Below, piece by piece: positions 1 through 8,479 of a stretch of DNA of 64,000 nucleotides. Origin of the DNA: Sphingomonadales bacterium. GTDB lineage: Bacteria; Pseudomonadota; Alphaproteobacteria; Sphingomonadales; Sphingomonadaceae. Below the pieces are notes generated by a model. It had not been told where the DNA came from and searched no databases. It worked only from the letters and a program-made list of their open reading frames with translations. The first letter of the stretch is position 1; every line of letters begins with the position of its first letter. The stretch spans positions 170,960-234,959 of the forward strand of contig JAIXWO010000013.1 in assembly GCA_027491235.1 (NCBI GenBank), given 5' to 3'. The position numbers and the translations under genes are program-made.

Positions 1-811
1 GCGCGAACAATGCATCACACAGCGCATCAGCACCCGCGAGCGAACTGGTGTGCGACAGCGTCAGCGCCGCGCCCTTGGCCGACGCCCCGGTCTTGAGTGC
101 CACCAACGGCACTCCGGCTGCGCGCGCGGCAAGGCACGCTTCAGAAAACCGCGCGACTGAACCCAGCCCTTCCAGGTGCAACCCGATGGCGCTGATCCGT
201 TTGTCCTGCACCAACGCTTCGATCAGATCTGCCGGCGTCACATCCGCGCAATTGCCGACGGAGATGACATAGCCAATCGGCAGCCCGCGCGACTGCATGG
301 TGAAGTTGAGCGCGAGGTTGCCGCTCTGACTGATGATTGCGACGCCCCGAGCGCCCTTGGACCCTGCCTCAATCGGCAGGCAGCCATGTTGATCCGGCCA
401 GAGCGCCACGCGGTCAAACAGGTTGAGCATGCCGTAGCAATTCGGCCCGACGAGCGGCACGCCATCGGCTGCGGCAAGAAGCTCAGCCTGTCGGGCCTGC
501 CCCACTTCACCGCTCTCGGCAAAATCGGCCGCATAGCATATTGCACCACCGACCCCTGCAAGCTCGCCCGCCAGCGCAATCGTCGCAGGTGCTGGAGCGG
601 CGATGAACACGGCATCCGGCGCTTCAGGCAGCGCCGCCATATCAGCAAAGCAAGGCAGCCCACCCATTTCTGCCCGCTTTGGGTTGACCGGCCAGATTGG
701 GCCCGCAAATCCCAATGCACGGCATTGCCGCACGGCTTCCTCGGCTGCCTTGCCGCCCACAATGGCCAAGCTACGCGGGCGCAGCAGGCGGGCTAATCTG
801 TCTGCGCTCAT
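1..811 (-). CDS. ADP-forming acyl-CoA ligase, CoA-binding part (3' end beyond window)
   Basis: The reading frame starts at the ATG at 811 and is still open at base 1, so the first 270 residues are visible and the rest lies outside the window. Residues about 10-20 (RSLAIVGG) begin a CoA-binding Rossmann domain. A second, flavodoxin-like succinyl-CoA-ligase domain starts near residue 150 with GVAIISQSGNLALN. This order is typical of the ADP-forming acetate-CoA ligase superfamily, which makes an acyl-CoA from a free acid, CoA and ATP; the ATP-grasp part would lie further left. Its ATG overlaps the stop of the acyl-CoA dehydrogenase gene (ATGA), so the two are translationally coupled. Inference: it activates the acyl group released by the other enzymes of this operon. 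The substrate is not readable; sphingomonad feruloyl-CoA synthetases belong to the same superfamily. Confidence 0.85.
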   Translation of the reverse strand, partial: MSADRLARLLRPRSLAIVGGKAAEEAVRQCRALGFAGPIWPVNPKRAEMGGLPCFADMAALPEAPDAVFIAAPAPATIALAGELAGVGGAICYAADFAESGEVGQARQAELLAAADGVPLVGPNCYGMLNLFDRVALWPDQHGCLPIEAGSKGARGVAIISQSGNLALNFTMQSRGLPIGYVISVGNCADVTPADLIEALVQDKRISAIGLHLEGLGSVARFSEACLAARAAGVPLVALKTGASAKGAALTLSHTSSLAGADALCDALFA

Positions 812-1956
812 ACCTCCAACGGACGCAGCAGCGCGCGGCTGATGATGTGGCGCTGGATTTCGCTGGTGCCGTCCCAGATGCGCTCAACACGCGCGTCGCG
901 CCAGAAGCGTTCGATGGGAAGCTCATCCATCAGCCCCATGCCGCCAAAGATCTGCAGCGCATTGTCGGTTACGCGGGCGAGCGCTTCGGAAGCGAACAGC
1001 TTAGCCATGGCCGCATCGGTATCGGTCATCATGCCCTGATCATCCTTCCACGCGGCGCGGAGGGTGAGGAGTTCGGCGGCTTCCAGTTCGGTCTTCATGT
1101 CCGCCAGCTTGAAGCCGGTGCCCTGAAACTTGCCGATCGCCTGGCCGAATTGCTTGCGCGTCGCGGCCCACTGCGTTGCCATTTCGAGCACACGTTGGCC
1201 ACGCCCGACCGACGTCGTGGCGACCTGCAGGCGGGTCGAGCCCAGCCACTGGCCCATTAGCTCAAAGCCCTTGTCGAGTTCGCCCAGCAGGCTGGAAGCT
1301 GGCACGCGGCAATCCTCAAAGATCAGCTCGCATTGGTGATAGCCCCGATGTGACACGCACTTGGGGCCCTGCCTGCGGGTGAGGCCGGGCGTGTCAAAAT
1401 CGACGAGGAAGCAGCTGATTGTCTTCTTGCCGCCCGCTTCGCCCGTGGCCGCGCAGAGGATCACGAAGTCCGCCACATCGGCATGGCTGATGAAATGTTT
1501 GGAGCCGTTGATGACAAAGTCGCTGCCATCGCGGCGGGCGAATGTCCGCATGGACCGCACGTCGGACCCGGCATCAGGCTCGGTCATGGCGAGACAGTCA
1601 TGGCGCTCCCCGCGGATCGTCGGGAGCAGATAATCTTCGATCTGGCTGCCCTCGCACCCGCGCAGGATATTGCTCGGCCGCGCAATCATCATTTGCAGGC
1701 CATAGCTGGCGCGGCCCAGTTCGCGCTCCATAAGCGTGGTGTCGAACGTCCCAAGGCCGCCACCGCCCAGCTCTGCGGGCATGTTCACGGCATAAAGCCC
1801 GAGCGCCTGTGATTTGGCGCGGATGTCGGCAGCAAGCTCAACCGGCACATCGTCGGTCTCCTCGACCATCTTCTCGTGCGGATAGAGCTCAGTCTCGACA
1901 AAGCGTCGGACCGTTTCGACCAGCATCTGCTGTTCGGAAGAGAGTTCAAAATGCAT
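808..1956 (-). CDS. Acyl-CoA dehydrogenase
   Basis: A 382-residue flavoprotein of the acyl-CoA dehydrogenase family, of normal length. It should oxidise an acyl-CoA to the 2,3-enoyl-CoA and pass electrons to electron-transfer flavoprotein in the cytoplasm. The flavin signature CLAMTEPDAGSD lies near residues 121-132. Near the C-terminus are QIFGGMGL and IWDGTSEIQRHII. In medium-chain enzymes the catalytic Glu occupies the position of the Asp in WDGTSEIQ (about residue 362), so the base is Asp here or lies elsewhere. Its start overlaps the stop of the thioesterase gene by one base (TGATG) and its stop overlaps the ligase start. The context suggests oxidation of an acyl chain linked to carnitine use, or a CaiA-like role; the true substrate is unknown. 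Confidence 0.88.
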   Translation of the reverse strand: MHFELSSEQQMLVETVRRFVETELYPHEKMVEETDDVPVELAADIRAKSQALGLYAVNMPAELGGGGLGTFDTTLMERELGRASYGLQMMIARPSNILRGCEGSQIEDYLLPTIRGERHDCLAMTEPDAGSDVRSMRTFARRDGSDFVINGSKHFISHADVADFVILCAATGEAGGKKTISCFLVDFDTPGLTRRQGPKCVSHRGYHQCELIFEDCRVPASSLLGELDKGFELMGQWLGSTRLQVATTSVGRGQRVLEMATQWAATRKQFGQAIGKFQGTGFKLADMKTELEAAELLTLRAAWKDDQGMMTDTDAAMAKLFASEALARVTDNALQIFGGMGLMDELPIERFWRDARVERIWDGTSEIQRHIISRALLRPLEV

Positions 1957-2540
1957 CAGCCCGCATTCCCTTGGTGGTTCCGTTTGATGGCAATACTGCG
2001 CCCAGCCTGTGCCGGACGCGGAAGGTCTGCATGAGCGGCAAGCACAGCCTGCACGCGCGCGTTGAGATCTGGCGGCATCGGCGTGCTGCGCCCGGCCGCC
2101 ATGTCGACATGGACCAGCATCTGCTCGCCGGTCGCCAGCAGTTCGCCGGTCTCGGCATTGTGCATGGCATGGAAGATGTGCAGCCGTTTCTCGTCTGCGT
2201 CGATCAAGTGGAGCGAGAGGTCAAGCCGGTCGCCAAGATGCGCTTCGGCGAGATTGAAGATCATCGTCTGCACAGTGAACAGCGAATGTCCGCCCGCGCG
2301 ATAAGCCTCATCAATCCCGATCAGGCGGAAGAACGCGTCCGACTGATCCCCGAAGGCGAGGAGGTAGCAGGACTCGCTCATGTGCCCGTTATAGTCGACC
2401 CACGCACGCGGGACGGTCGGACTGATCAGGTGCAAGGGCGCCGCAATCGTCTCACCGGGCGTGATCGGTTTAGCGGCAACGCCTTCCAGCGGCGTGTGCA
2501 GGCCGTGGCCCGTGTCTTCCAAATCACTTTGCGGCGTCAT
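1956..2540 (-). CDS. Hotdog-fold acyl-CoA thioesterase, betainyl-CoA thioesterase type
   Basis: A 194-residue 4HBT-type thioesterase. The motif WVDYNGHMSESCY near residue 40 carries the family Asp-Tyr-Asn, and GEQMLVHVD near residue 150 closes the fold. It closely resembles the C-terminal half of the dehydrogenase encoded at 5024-6499 (compare WIDYNEHMTEYCY and AEHMLVHVDA), so the operon has two related thioesterases. In Pseudomonas the stand-alone version (CdhB) hydrolyses betainyl-CoA to glycine betaine. I chose the ATG at 2540 because AGAGGAAAGG lies just upstream and the conserved sequence begins soon after; a longer upstream frame reads as low-quality sequence. It overlaps the end of the hydrolase gene by 17 bases. 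That betainyl-CoA is the substrate is inferred from context. Confidence 0.85.
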   Translation of the reverse strand: MTPQSDLEDTGHGLHTPLEGVAAKPITPGETIAAPLHLISPTVPRAWVDYNGHMSESCYLLAFGDQSDAFFRLIGIDEAYRAGGHSLFTVQTMIFNLAEAHLGDRLDLSLHLIDADEKRLHIFHAMHNAETGELLATGEQMLVHVDMAAGRSTPMPPDLNARVQAVLAAHADLPRPAQAGRSIAIKRNHQGNAG

Positions 2541-3585
2541 GATCGGGCCCTTTCCTCTGTCCGGCCTGCCAGGCACAGATGCCGAGCGTCGCGCCCTTGG
2601 TGAGTTGGGCTGGCGCGACGAGACCAGCCACCAGCCGGGCGCGACCATGTTCGCAGATCAGCGTGTGGTCACCCCGCCCCGCGACATCGAGCAGTAGTTG
2701 ATCCCAATGGCGGTATTGCACGTCATGGCCTTCACCGGGATAGCGGCGGAAGGTGACTTTGCCGGCCACTTTGCTGGCCCAATACGCGCCCTGATCTGGA
2801 GGGACGAGCGCATCGGCCTCACCATAATAGAAGAAGGCTGGCGCCGGAAACGCCGCCACCGGTGCGGGCGCATCACAGAATCGACGATATTCGCGCGCGA
2901 CACCGCGCGCATCGCCGCGCTGACCGGCGATGAAATAGGCATGTGCGCCTTCATCTGCTGCGCGATCGATAAAGCCGCGAACTTTACCCGCGACGCCATC
3001 CTGAGGCATGGCCCAGAACTGACGCGGTGCGCCGACCTGTTGCGCAAGCCCCGCCTCCAGCGTGGCCTGATCGGCAGTGCAGACAGGGCTCGTTGGCGGG
3101 GCAGACGCAATGGCAGCGAGCATGTGCCAAGAGGTCACCCGCTCAGGCATGGCGGCCGCAATATGTCCAGCATAGGCACCGCCACCCGAGATCGCGACGA
3201 GCGCGAACCGCTGAACGCCAAGTTGGGCCAATACCTGCCGAACTTCGCTGGTGTAATCGTCAAACGTCCAGGCGGGATCATAAGCTGTGTCGCCAAGACC
3301 GTTACGTTCCACCGCGATGATCCGCACCTTGAGGCGGCGGCGCAGCGTATCGAGAAAGGCGACCAGTTCTGGCGCGCGGGCGCTCGTGCCGACGCCGCCG
3401 ATGAACAGCATGGGCGTCCAACCCGCCTCGCCGGTATCGGTGAAATGGACCGTGCGCCCCTCGCGGGTCTGCAGGCTCTGCAGCGGCGTGCCGATGGGAT
3501 CGAATTGATCGGGAAACGCAATGGGCTGGGCAAGCGCCGGGACCGCAAATGTCAGCGCTGCCGCAGCGAGGAGAGTCCGGATCAT
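2524..3585 (-). CDS. Exported alpha/beta hydrolase, possible acylcarnitine esterase
   Basis: A 353-residue alpha/beta hydrolase with a clear signal peptide (cleavage likely after VPALA, residue 19), so it should work in the periplasm. The likely catalytic triad is Ser133 in AISGGGAYAG, Asp258 in GEADALVPP and His287 in GEGHDVQ. Its ATG overlaps the permease stop by 4 bases (ATGA). In a carnitine-type operon a secreted esterase could split acylcarnitines into carnitine for the dehydrogenase and a fatty acid for the ligase and acyl-CoA dehydrogenase. That role is inferred; nothing in the sequence fixes the substrate. The last 50 or so residues beyond His287 end in a basic, low-complexity tail. 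Confidence 0.82.
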   Translation of the reverse strand: MIRTLLAAAALTFAVPALAQPIAFPDQFDPIGTPLQSLQTREGRTVHFTDTGEAGWTPMLFIGGVGTSARAPELVAFLDTLRRRLKVRIIAVERNGLGDTAYDPAWTFDDYTSEVRQVLAQLGVQRFALVAISGGGAYAGHIAAAMPERVTSWHMLAAIASAPPTSPVCTADQATLEAGLAQQVGAPRQFWAMPQDGVAGKVRGFIDRAADEGAHAYFIAGQRGDARGVAREYRRFCDAPAPVAAFPAPAFFYYGEADALVPPDQGAYWASKVAGKVTFRRYPGEGHDVQYRHWDQLLLDVAGRGDHTLICEHGRARLVAGLVAPAQLTKGATLGICAWQAGQRKGPDHDAAK

Positions 3586-4988
3586 CGCACGGGCTCCGTT
3601 TCCAGATTGCGGTCAAGCGCTTCGATCTGCGCCAGTTCACCCGAAAGATCGAGGCTGCGGCAAAGGATGAGATAGACCGCCGCCGAGACCGGCAAACCAA
3701 TCAGCATCGAGATATCTGCACCGCCGAGCGCCTTTGCGACGGGCCCCACGTAGAGCTCCGTCTTAAAGAACGGGATCATGGCAATGAAGCCGACAGCGTA
3801 AGATGTAAGCCCGCGCCAATTCGACCGGCCATAGAGACCATCTGCCATAAACATCGCGCGGATCGAATAGCGACCCTTCCGCACGAAGAAGAAGTCCACA
3901 AGGTTGATCGCGGTCCAAGGCGTGAAGAGGTAGACCAGCACGGCGAGGAACGCCTCTAGCGCGTGAAGCACATTCCCACTGAGGGCGAGCGAAAGGGCCA
4001 GTGATGTCCCGAGGACGGCGACCAATGCCGCCATGCGTGATGCTATGCCGAGCCGGATCGGGGTCACGCTATCAACGACGCTGAGCATGGTGAGCGAGGC
4101 GCCATAGAGGTTGAGCGAGGTGATCGTGATCAACCCGCCGAAGCTGCTGACCAGCATGATGACACCGAACCCGCCAAACATTGCATCCGCACTTTGGCGC
4201 AGTGCGACGACAATATCGGCGTTGGAAAAGGCCGCAGCAGCAAACGCGCCGACGAGCATCATCCACGCACCGCCGATGAAAGCCCCCCAGAAAGTCCAGA
4301 AGAACGAGGCACGGATGCCCACCTCGCGCGGCAAATAGCGCGAATAGTCCGACACATAGATGGACCAGCTCAGCTGATATCCAGCGGCGGCAAAAAACTG
4401 GACAAGGAACAATGTGGGCTTGAATGGGCCCAGCTGGAGCAGCGTTGCAAGATCAACAACGGCGAAAAACCCGACAGTATAGACCGCCAGCACCGCCAGC
4501 ATGAGATAGGCGAGCAGGCGCTGCGCCTTGTGGATCAGGTCATAGCCTGCCGCCGCGATGAGGGCCGCGAGGATTGCGAAGACGATGATCGTCGGCCCCT
4601 CCGGCAGGCCGACGAGTTCCTTGACTGTACTCGCCGCAAGCGACTGGTTGAGGGCATTAAACCCGATATAGGTTACTAGCGCGACGACCCAGACGAGGAG
4701 CGCGCCCAAATAGCCAAATTGGGGACGGGACTGGATCATCTGCGGCAGGCCCAGTTGCGGACCTTGCGAACAATGCAGCGCCATCAGCACTGTGCCGAGA
4801 ATGCAGCCGCCAATGACTGCGAGGCTTGACCAGAAGAGGTCGAGCCCGCCCACCACGCTGATCGCGCCTGTGGCAAGGGTGGCCAGATGCGCGTCGCCAG
4901 TAAACCACACCGGCCAAAGATGACGCACTTCACCGCGCCGCTCCGCCAGAGGGACGTAGTCGATCGAACGGGTTTCAATCATGGCCAT
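3582..4988 (-). CDS. NCS1-family permease, putative substrate importer of the operon
   Basis: A 468-residue, highly hydrophobic protein with about twelve membrane segments and the look of the NCS1 (cytosine/purine/allantoin) permease family. Typical features are the early FTGDAHLATLATGAI segment, the QLSWSIYVSDYSRYLP motif and the LFTPWTAINLVDFFFVRKG loop. Such proteins import small nitrogen compounds with Na+ or H+. I chose the ATG at 4988, 7-8 bases after GGGGGAGAG; an ATG six bases later (4982) is an alternative. It lies 35 bases after the dehydrogenase-thioesterase gene and overlaps the hydrolase start. Known carnitine importers are BCCT or ABC systems, so an NCS1 member here is unusual. 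Import of carnitine, or another N-methylated compound, is inference. Confidence 0.88.
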   Translation of the reverse strand: MAMIETRSIDYVPLAERRGEVRHLWPVWFTGDAHLATLATGAISVVGGLDLFWSSLAVIGGCILGTVLMALHCSQGPQLGLPQMIQSRPQFGYLGALLVWVVALVTYIGFNALNQSLAASTVKELVGLPEGPTIIVFAILAALIAAAGYDLIHKAQRLLAYLMLAVLAVYTVGFFAVVDLATLLQLGPFKPTLFLVQFFAAAGYQLSWSIYVSDYSRYLPREVGIRASFFWTFWGAFIGGAWMMLVGAFAAAAFSNADIVVALRQSADAMFGGFGVIMLVSSFGGLITITSLNLYGASLTMLSVVDSVTPIRLGIASRMAALVAVLGTSLALSLALSGNVLHALEAFLAVLVYLFTPWTAINLVDFFFVRKGRYSIRAMFMADGLYGRSNWRGLTSYAVGFIAMIPFFKTELYVGPVAKALGGADISMLIGLPVSAAVYLILCRSLDLSGELAQIEALDRNLETEPVR

Positions 4989-5023
4989 GCGGTATCTCTC
5001 CCCCAAAAACGTCGTCTGGCCGG

Positions 5024-6499
5024 TCAGCCGGGCATCCTGATCTGGCGGCCCACACCCTCAGGTAGCGGCAGTTGCGCCTGACCTGCAATGAGGGCCTGTG
5101 CCACATCCTGCATGGTCTGCGGTGCCGGAGCCGACTTCTCAGCCTTGGCATCGACATGGACCAGCATATGCTCTGCAGTCGCGATGACCGCGTCCTGTTT
5201 CAGGCTGATCATTTCGTGGAACAGATGCAGGCGCTTGGCATCGGCGGCCAGCACGCGGGTTCGGACCTCGATGGGTTCCCCCAGCCGTGATTGGCCGAGA
5301 TGGCGGATGTGCGTCTCAACCGTGTACCAGGAATGGCCCGCCGCGACATAGTCTGCGCCAGCACCGATTTTGGCCAGCACCACATCCGTCGCATCGCCGA
5401 ACAGCTTGAGATAGCAATATTCGGTCATGTGTTCGTTATAGTCGATCCACTCGGGTTGGACCGGCGTGGAGATGGTCAATAGCCGCCCGTCGGGTCCTGT
5501 CGAACCGATGTCGGCAGCCCCGCCATCCAGCCGCAATCGATGCGCACGCGCCACGGCACCAGCAGCGAAATCATTGCGCTCCAACGCATGGGTTAAATCG
5601 ACAAGGCAGTCGTCGCGCAGCTTTTCATAGGTGCGCAGATCGATGCCGCCCGCCTGCTCATCGGACTGGCGCGAAATCGTGTCGATCAATTCGTCCGTCA
5701 GCTTCGGGCCGATCAGCTTGGTCCAGGGCCATTCCATTGACGGGCCGAACTGATGCAGGAAGTGCCGCATGCCATCCTCGCCGCCTGCAAGCCGGTAGAC
5801 GAGGAACGTGCCCATGAAGGACCAGCGCATCCCCGCGCCAAAGCGGATCGCATCGTCAATTTCAGACGCCGTCGCGATGCCGTCATTGATCAGCCACAGC
5901 GCCTCACGCCACACGGCTTCCAGCAGGCGGTCCGCGATGAAACCGTCAATCTCCTTGCGGACGTGCAGCACCTTCATGCCGATGCGTTCATAGACGGCGG
6001 CGGCGATGTCCTTCGTTTCCTGACTGGTCAGGTCCCCGCCGCAGATTTCGACGAGCGGCAACAAATAGACCGGATTAAACGGATGGCCGACGACCAGCCG
6101 GTCTGGCCGCGCCATGCCGGCCTGTAACTTGGTTGGAAGCAGACCCGACGTCGAGGAGCCGATCACTGCATGGGCAGGCATCGCTGCGTCAATCTCGGCG
6201 AGCAGCCGGACTTTCAGGTCCTCGCGTTCGGGCAGGCTTTCCTGAATGAAATCAGCATCGCGCACCGCATCGGCAAGCGAAGCGGCAAACGTCAAGGTGC
6301 CTTCGGCGGGCAGCGCTTGGCCGAACAGCCGGGTCAAAGCCCTGCGCGCGTTGGCGAGGACCGCGGCCGTCTTGCGCTCAATCTCTGGGTCCGGATCATA
6401 GACCGACACATCGATCCCATTGAGCGCAAAGCGCGCCGCCCAGCCCGCGCCGATGACGCCGCCGCCGACAATTCCGACTTTCCGGATCTCCTGTGTCAT
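5024..6499 (-). CDS. L-carnitine dehydrogenase / betainyl-CoA thioesterase fusion
   Basis: A 491-residue two-domain protein. Residues 1 to about 320 form a 3-hydroxyacyl-CoA-dehydrogenase-type unit: the NAD-binding loop GIVGGGVIGAGWAARF lies near residues 9-24, then HPFNPVYLLPLVE, then a helical C-terminal part. This is the layout of carnitine 3-dehydrogenase, which makes 3-dehydrocarnitine with NAD+. Residues about 340-491 form a hotdog thioesterase (WIDYNEHMTEYCY, AEHMLVHVDA). Fusions of these two activities are known from other alphaproteobacteria, and the thioesterase half splits betainyl-CoA to glycine betaine and CoA. The neighbouring BKACE gene supplies the step between the two, so one transcript covers carnitine to betaine. 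A related hydroxyacyl substrate cannot be excluded. Confidence 0.87.
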   Translation of the reverse strand: MTQEIRKVGIVGGGVIGAGWAARFALNGIDVSVYDPDPEIERKTAAVLANARRALTRLFGQALPAEGTLTFAASLADAVRDADFIQESLPEREDLKVRLLAEIDAAMPAHAVIGSSTSGLLPTKLQAGMARPDRLVVGHPFNPVYLLPLVEICGGDLTSQETKDIAAAVYERIGMKVLHVRKEIDGFIADRLLEAVWREALWLINDGIATASEIDDAIRFGAGMRWSFMGTFLVYRLAGGEDGMRHFLHQFGPSMEWPWTKLIGPKLTDELIDTISRQSDEQAGGIDLRTYEKLRDDCLVDLTHALERNDFAAGAVARAHRLRLDGGAADIGSTGPDGRLLTISTPVQPEWIDYNEHMTEYCYLKLFGDATDVVLAKIGAGADYVAAGHSWYTVETHIRHLGQSRLGEPIEVRTRVLAADAKRLHLFHEMISLKQDAVIATAEHMLVHVDAKAEKSAPAPQTMQDVAQALIAGQAQLPLPEGVGRQIRMPG

Positions 6500-6512
6500 G
6501 TTCCGCTTGCTC

Positions 6513-7403
6513 CTAGCGCTTGGTCAGCTTGAGTTTGGTGCGGACTTCGGCGGGGCTCATAATGCGTGCGCCCATGCCCGTCAGGATCTGCACGGCGCGC
6601 TCGACCAGCTGGCCATTGCTCGCAAACTCACCGCGGCCGAGATAGAGGTTGTCTTCCAGCCCGACACGCACATTGCCACCTGCAAGTGCTGCCATGGCGA
6701 CGAAGGGCAGCTGGTTGCGGCCGATGGAAAAGCCGCTGAAGATCGCTCCCGGCGGCAGCTGGTGGACCATCGCCATCGTGGTGAGGGGATCATCCGGCGC
6801 GCCATAGGGGATGCCCAAGCACAGCTGGATCATGACCGGATCATCGAGGAGGCCGTCGCGGATCATCTCCTTCACGAAGACGAGGTGCCCGGTGTCGAAC
6901 ACTTCCAGTTCCGGCCGCACGCCGAGGCGCTGCACTTCTGCTGCCATGGTGCGCAGCATGCCGGGCGTGTTGGTCATGACATAATCGGCTTCGGCGAAGT
7001 TCATCGTGCCGCAGTCAAGCGTGCAGATTTCCGGCAGCAGTTCCTGCACGTGCAGCAGGCGCTCCATCGGGCCGACCATGTCAGTGCCTGCGGGATCGAG
7101 CGGGAAAGGGTTTTCGCCCGGGCCGAAAACGATATCGCCGCCCATGCCGGCCGTAAGGTTGATCACCACATCGGTGTCGCTGGCGCGTATCCGCTCCACC
7201 ACTTCACGGTAGAGCCGGACATCGCGGCTTCCCTTGCCCGTTTCGGGATCGCGCACATGGATATGGGCAATTGCGGCCCCTGCGCGCGCTGCTTCAATCG
7301 CGGCATCGGCGATTTGTGCAGGCGTGATCGGCAAAGCAGGGTGCTTATCTGCGGTGGCGCCCGAGCCGGTCACGGCGCAGGTGATAAACGTTTCAAAATT
7401 CAT
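6513..7403 (-). CDS. BKACE family beta-keto acid cleavage enzyme (3-dehydrocarnitine cleavage)
   Basis: A 296-residue member of the BKACE (DUF849) family. These Zn-dependent enzymes condense a beta-keto acid with acetyl-CoA and cleave it to acetoacetate and a new acyl-CoA. The metal-ligand motif [12 protein letters not shown] holds His47 and His49, and [11 protein letters not shown] follows. Next to a carnitine dehydrogenase and betainyl-CoA thioesterases, the expected substrate is 3-dehydrocarnitine, giving betainyl-CoA and acetoacetate (CdhC role). I chose the ATG at 7403, preceded by AGAGGAT; longer upstream frames would run through the control region. It is the first gene of the minus-strand operon, 13 bases ahead of the dehydrogenase gene. 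Confidence 0.88.
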   Translation of the reverse strand: MNFETFITCAVTGSGATADKHPALPITPAQIADAAIEAARAGAAIAHIHVRDPETGKGSRDVRLYREVVERIRASDTDVVINLTAGMGGDIVFGPGENPFPLDPAGTDMVGPMERLLHVQELLPEICTLDCGTMNFAEADYVMTNTPGMLRTMAAEVQRLGVRPELEVFDTGHLVFVKEMIRDGLLDDPVMIQLCLGIPYGAPDDPLTTMAMVHQLPPGAIFSGFSIGRNQLPFVAMAALAGGNVRVGLEDNLYLGRGEFASNGQLVERAVQILTGMGARIMSPAEVRTKLKLTKR

Positions 7404-7460
7404 GGCATATCCTCTTATCCTGGTCCGCAGCTTAGCTCGTGATGTCCCGAAACAAATCGT

Positions 7461-7491
7461 AAAAAGCGACAAATGATTGCAAAAAGCGACA
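7461..7491 (-). promoter_or_regulatory. Direct TGTCGC repeats, likely operator of the GlxA/CdhR-type regulator
   Basis: On the minus strand TGTCGCTTTTT occurs twice (core hexamers at 7486-7491 and 7466-7471), exactly 20 bases apart, so on the same helix face. The site lies between the divergent BKACE gene (start 7403) and regulator gene (start 7513). Direct TGTCGC half-sites about two turns apart are the known pattern for Pseudomonas ArgR, an AraC-type regulator of the same domain architecture. That this site serves the regulator encoded at 7513 is inference. Confidence 0.6.
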
Positions 7492-7512
7492 TTCCCTGAC
7501 ACGTCCAATGAT

Positions 7513-8463
7513 ATGACGCAGTCGCTCGCCTTCATCCTCATGCCCGGCTTTTCAGCGATTGCATTTTTTGCCGCGCTTGAACCTCTGCGCATTGCCAACC
7601 GCCTGTCGGGCAAAGCTCTTTTTACTTGGACAATCCACGCCCCCGATGGGGACTATGCCGCGGCCTCAAACGGGATGCAGTTGCGCTCTGATGGGCCCCT
7701 GCCCGATGCGCCCCATACACTCGTGGTTTGTGCGGGCTTTGATCCGCTCGACCGCGCCCGCCCGACCCTGCTGGGGCAGATCCGCCGAATGTGGCGCGCG
7801 GGGTGTCAGATCGGGTCCATCGATACAGGCGCCTTCGTGCTGGCCGAGGCGGGCATTTTGGGGCGGGAGATGATCACACTCCACTGGGAGGCGGCGGAAG
7901 ACTTTCGTCGTCGCTATCCCCGCATACCGGTGTCGACCGAACTCTATGAACGCCATGCCCGGCTGATCACCTGTGCAGGCGGCACTGCGGCGATGGACAT
8001 GATGCTAGATGACATCGCAGCCCACCATGGTCTCACGCTCGCCCAAGCCGTTTCGGATCAATTGATCCATGATCGCATCCGCCCAGCCAGCGCGCCGCAG
8101 CGCACCGTGCTGGCCCCGCAGACACAGTTTGCAGGGCCAGTGGTCAAACGCCTTGTCACAGCAATGGAGCGGGGCATTGCCGGGGGGCGTCCGCTCTCCG
8201 CCATTCTAGCCAACGAGGGTCTCCACCGTCGTCAGGCCGAACGCCTGTTTGAGGCCGAGTTGGGCATGAGCCCCGGGCGCTTTTACCGCACGCTGCGGAT
8301 CCGCCACGCAGTCGACCTGATGCGCCAGACCGGAATGCCAGTCCACGAAGCGGCGTTGACTGCGGGCTTTTCCTCACAGCCGGTCTTTTCGCGGGCATGT
8401 CGGCAGCAATTTGGCCTCTCCCCGCGAGACATTCTCGCCGGGTCGGAACTCTCGGCCGATTGA
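7513..8463 (+). CDS. GlxA-family transcriptional regulator (DJ-1/GATase-like plus AraC domain), CdhR-like
   Basis: A 316-residue regulator with an N-terminal DJ-1/PfpI-like domain (residues 1 to about 170; [23 protein letters not shown] is its opening, with later [11 protein letters not shown] and [14 protein letters not shown]). A C-terminal AraC-type double helix-turn-helix follows, with [17 protein letters not shown] and GLSPRDI. This is the architecture of CdhR, GbdR and ArgR, which activate carnitine, betaine and arginine use. It is divergent from the operon that starts at 7403, the usual position of a pathway regulator. I chose the ATG at 7513, where family homology starts; an ATG at 7477 would put the N-terminus inside the operator repeats. 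No good ribosome site is visible, so the start is the uncertain part. Confidence 0.87.
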   Translation: MTQSLAFILMPGFSAIAFFAALEPLRIANRLSGKALFTWTIHAPDGDYAAASNGMQLRSDGPLPDAPHTLVVCAGFDPLDRARPTLLGQIRRMWRAGCQIGSIDTGAFVLAEAGILGREMITLHWEAAEDFRRRYPRIPVSTELYERHARLITCAGGTAAMDMMLDDIAAHHGLTLAQAVSDQLIHDRIRPASAPQRTVLAPQTQFAGPVVKRLVTAMERGIAGGRPLSAILANEGLHRRQAERLFEAELGMSPGRFYRTLRIRHAVDLMRQTGMPVHEAALTAGFSSQPVFSRACRQQFGLSPRDILAGSELSAD

Positions 8464-8479
8464 CCGCGCCAGTCTCTCG

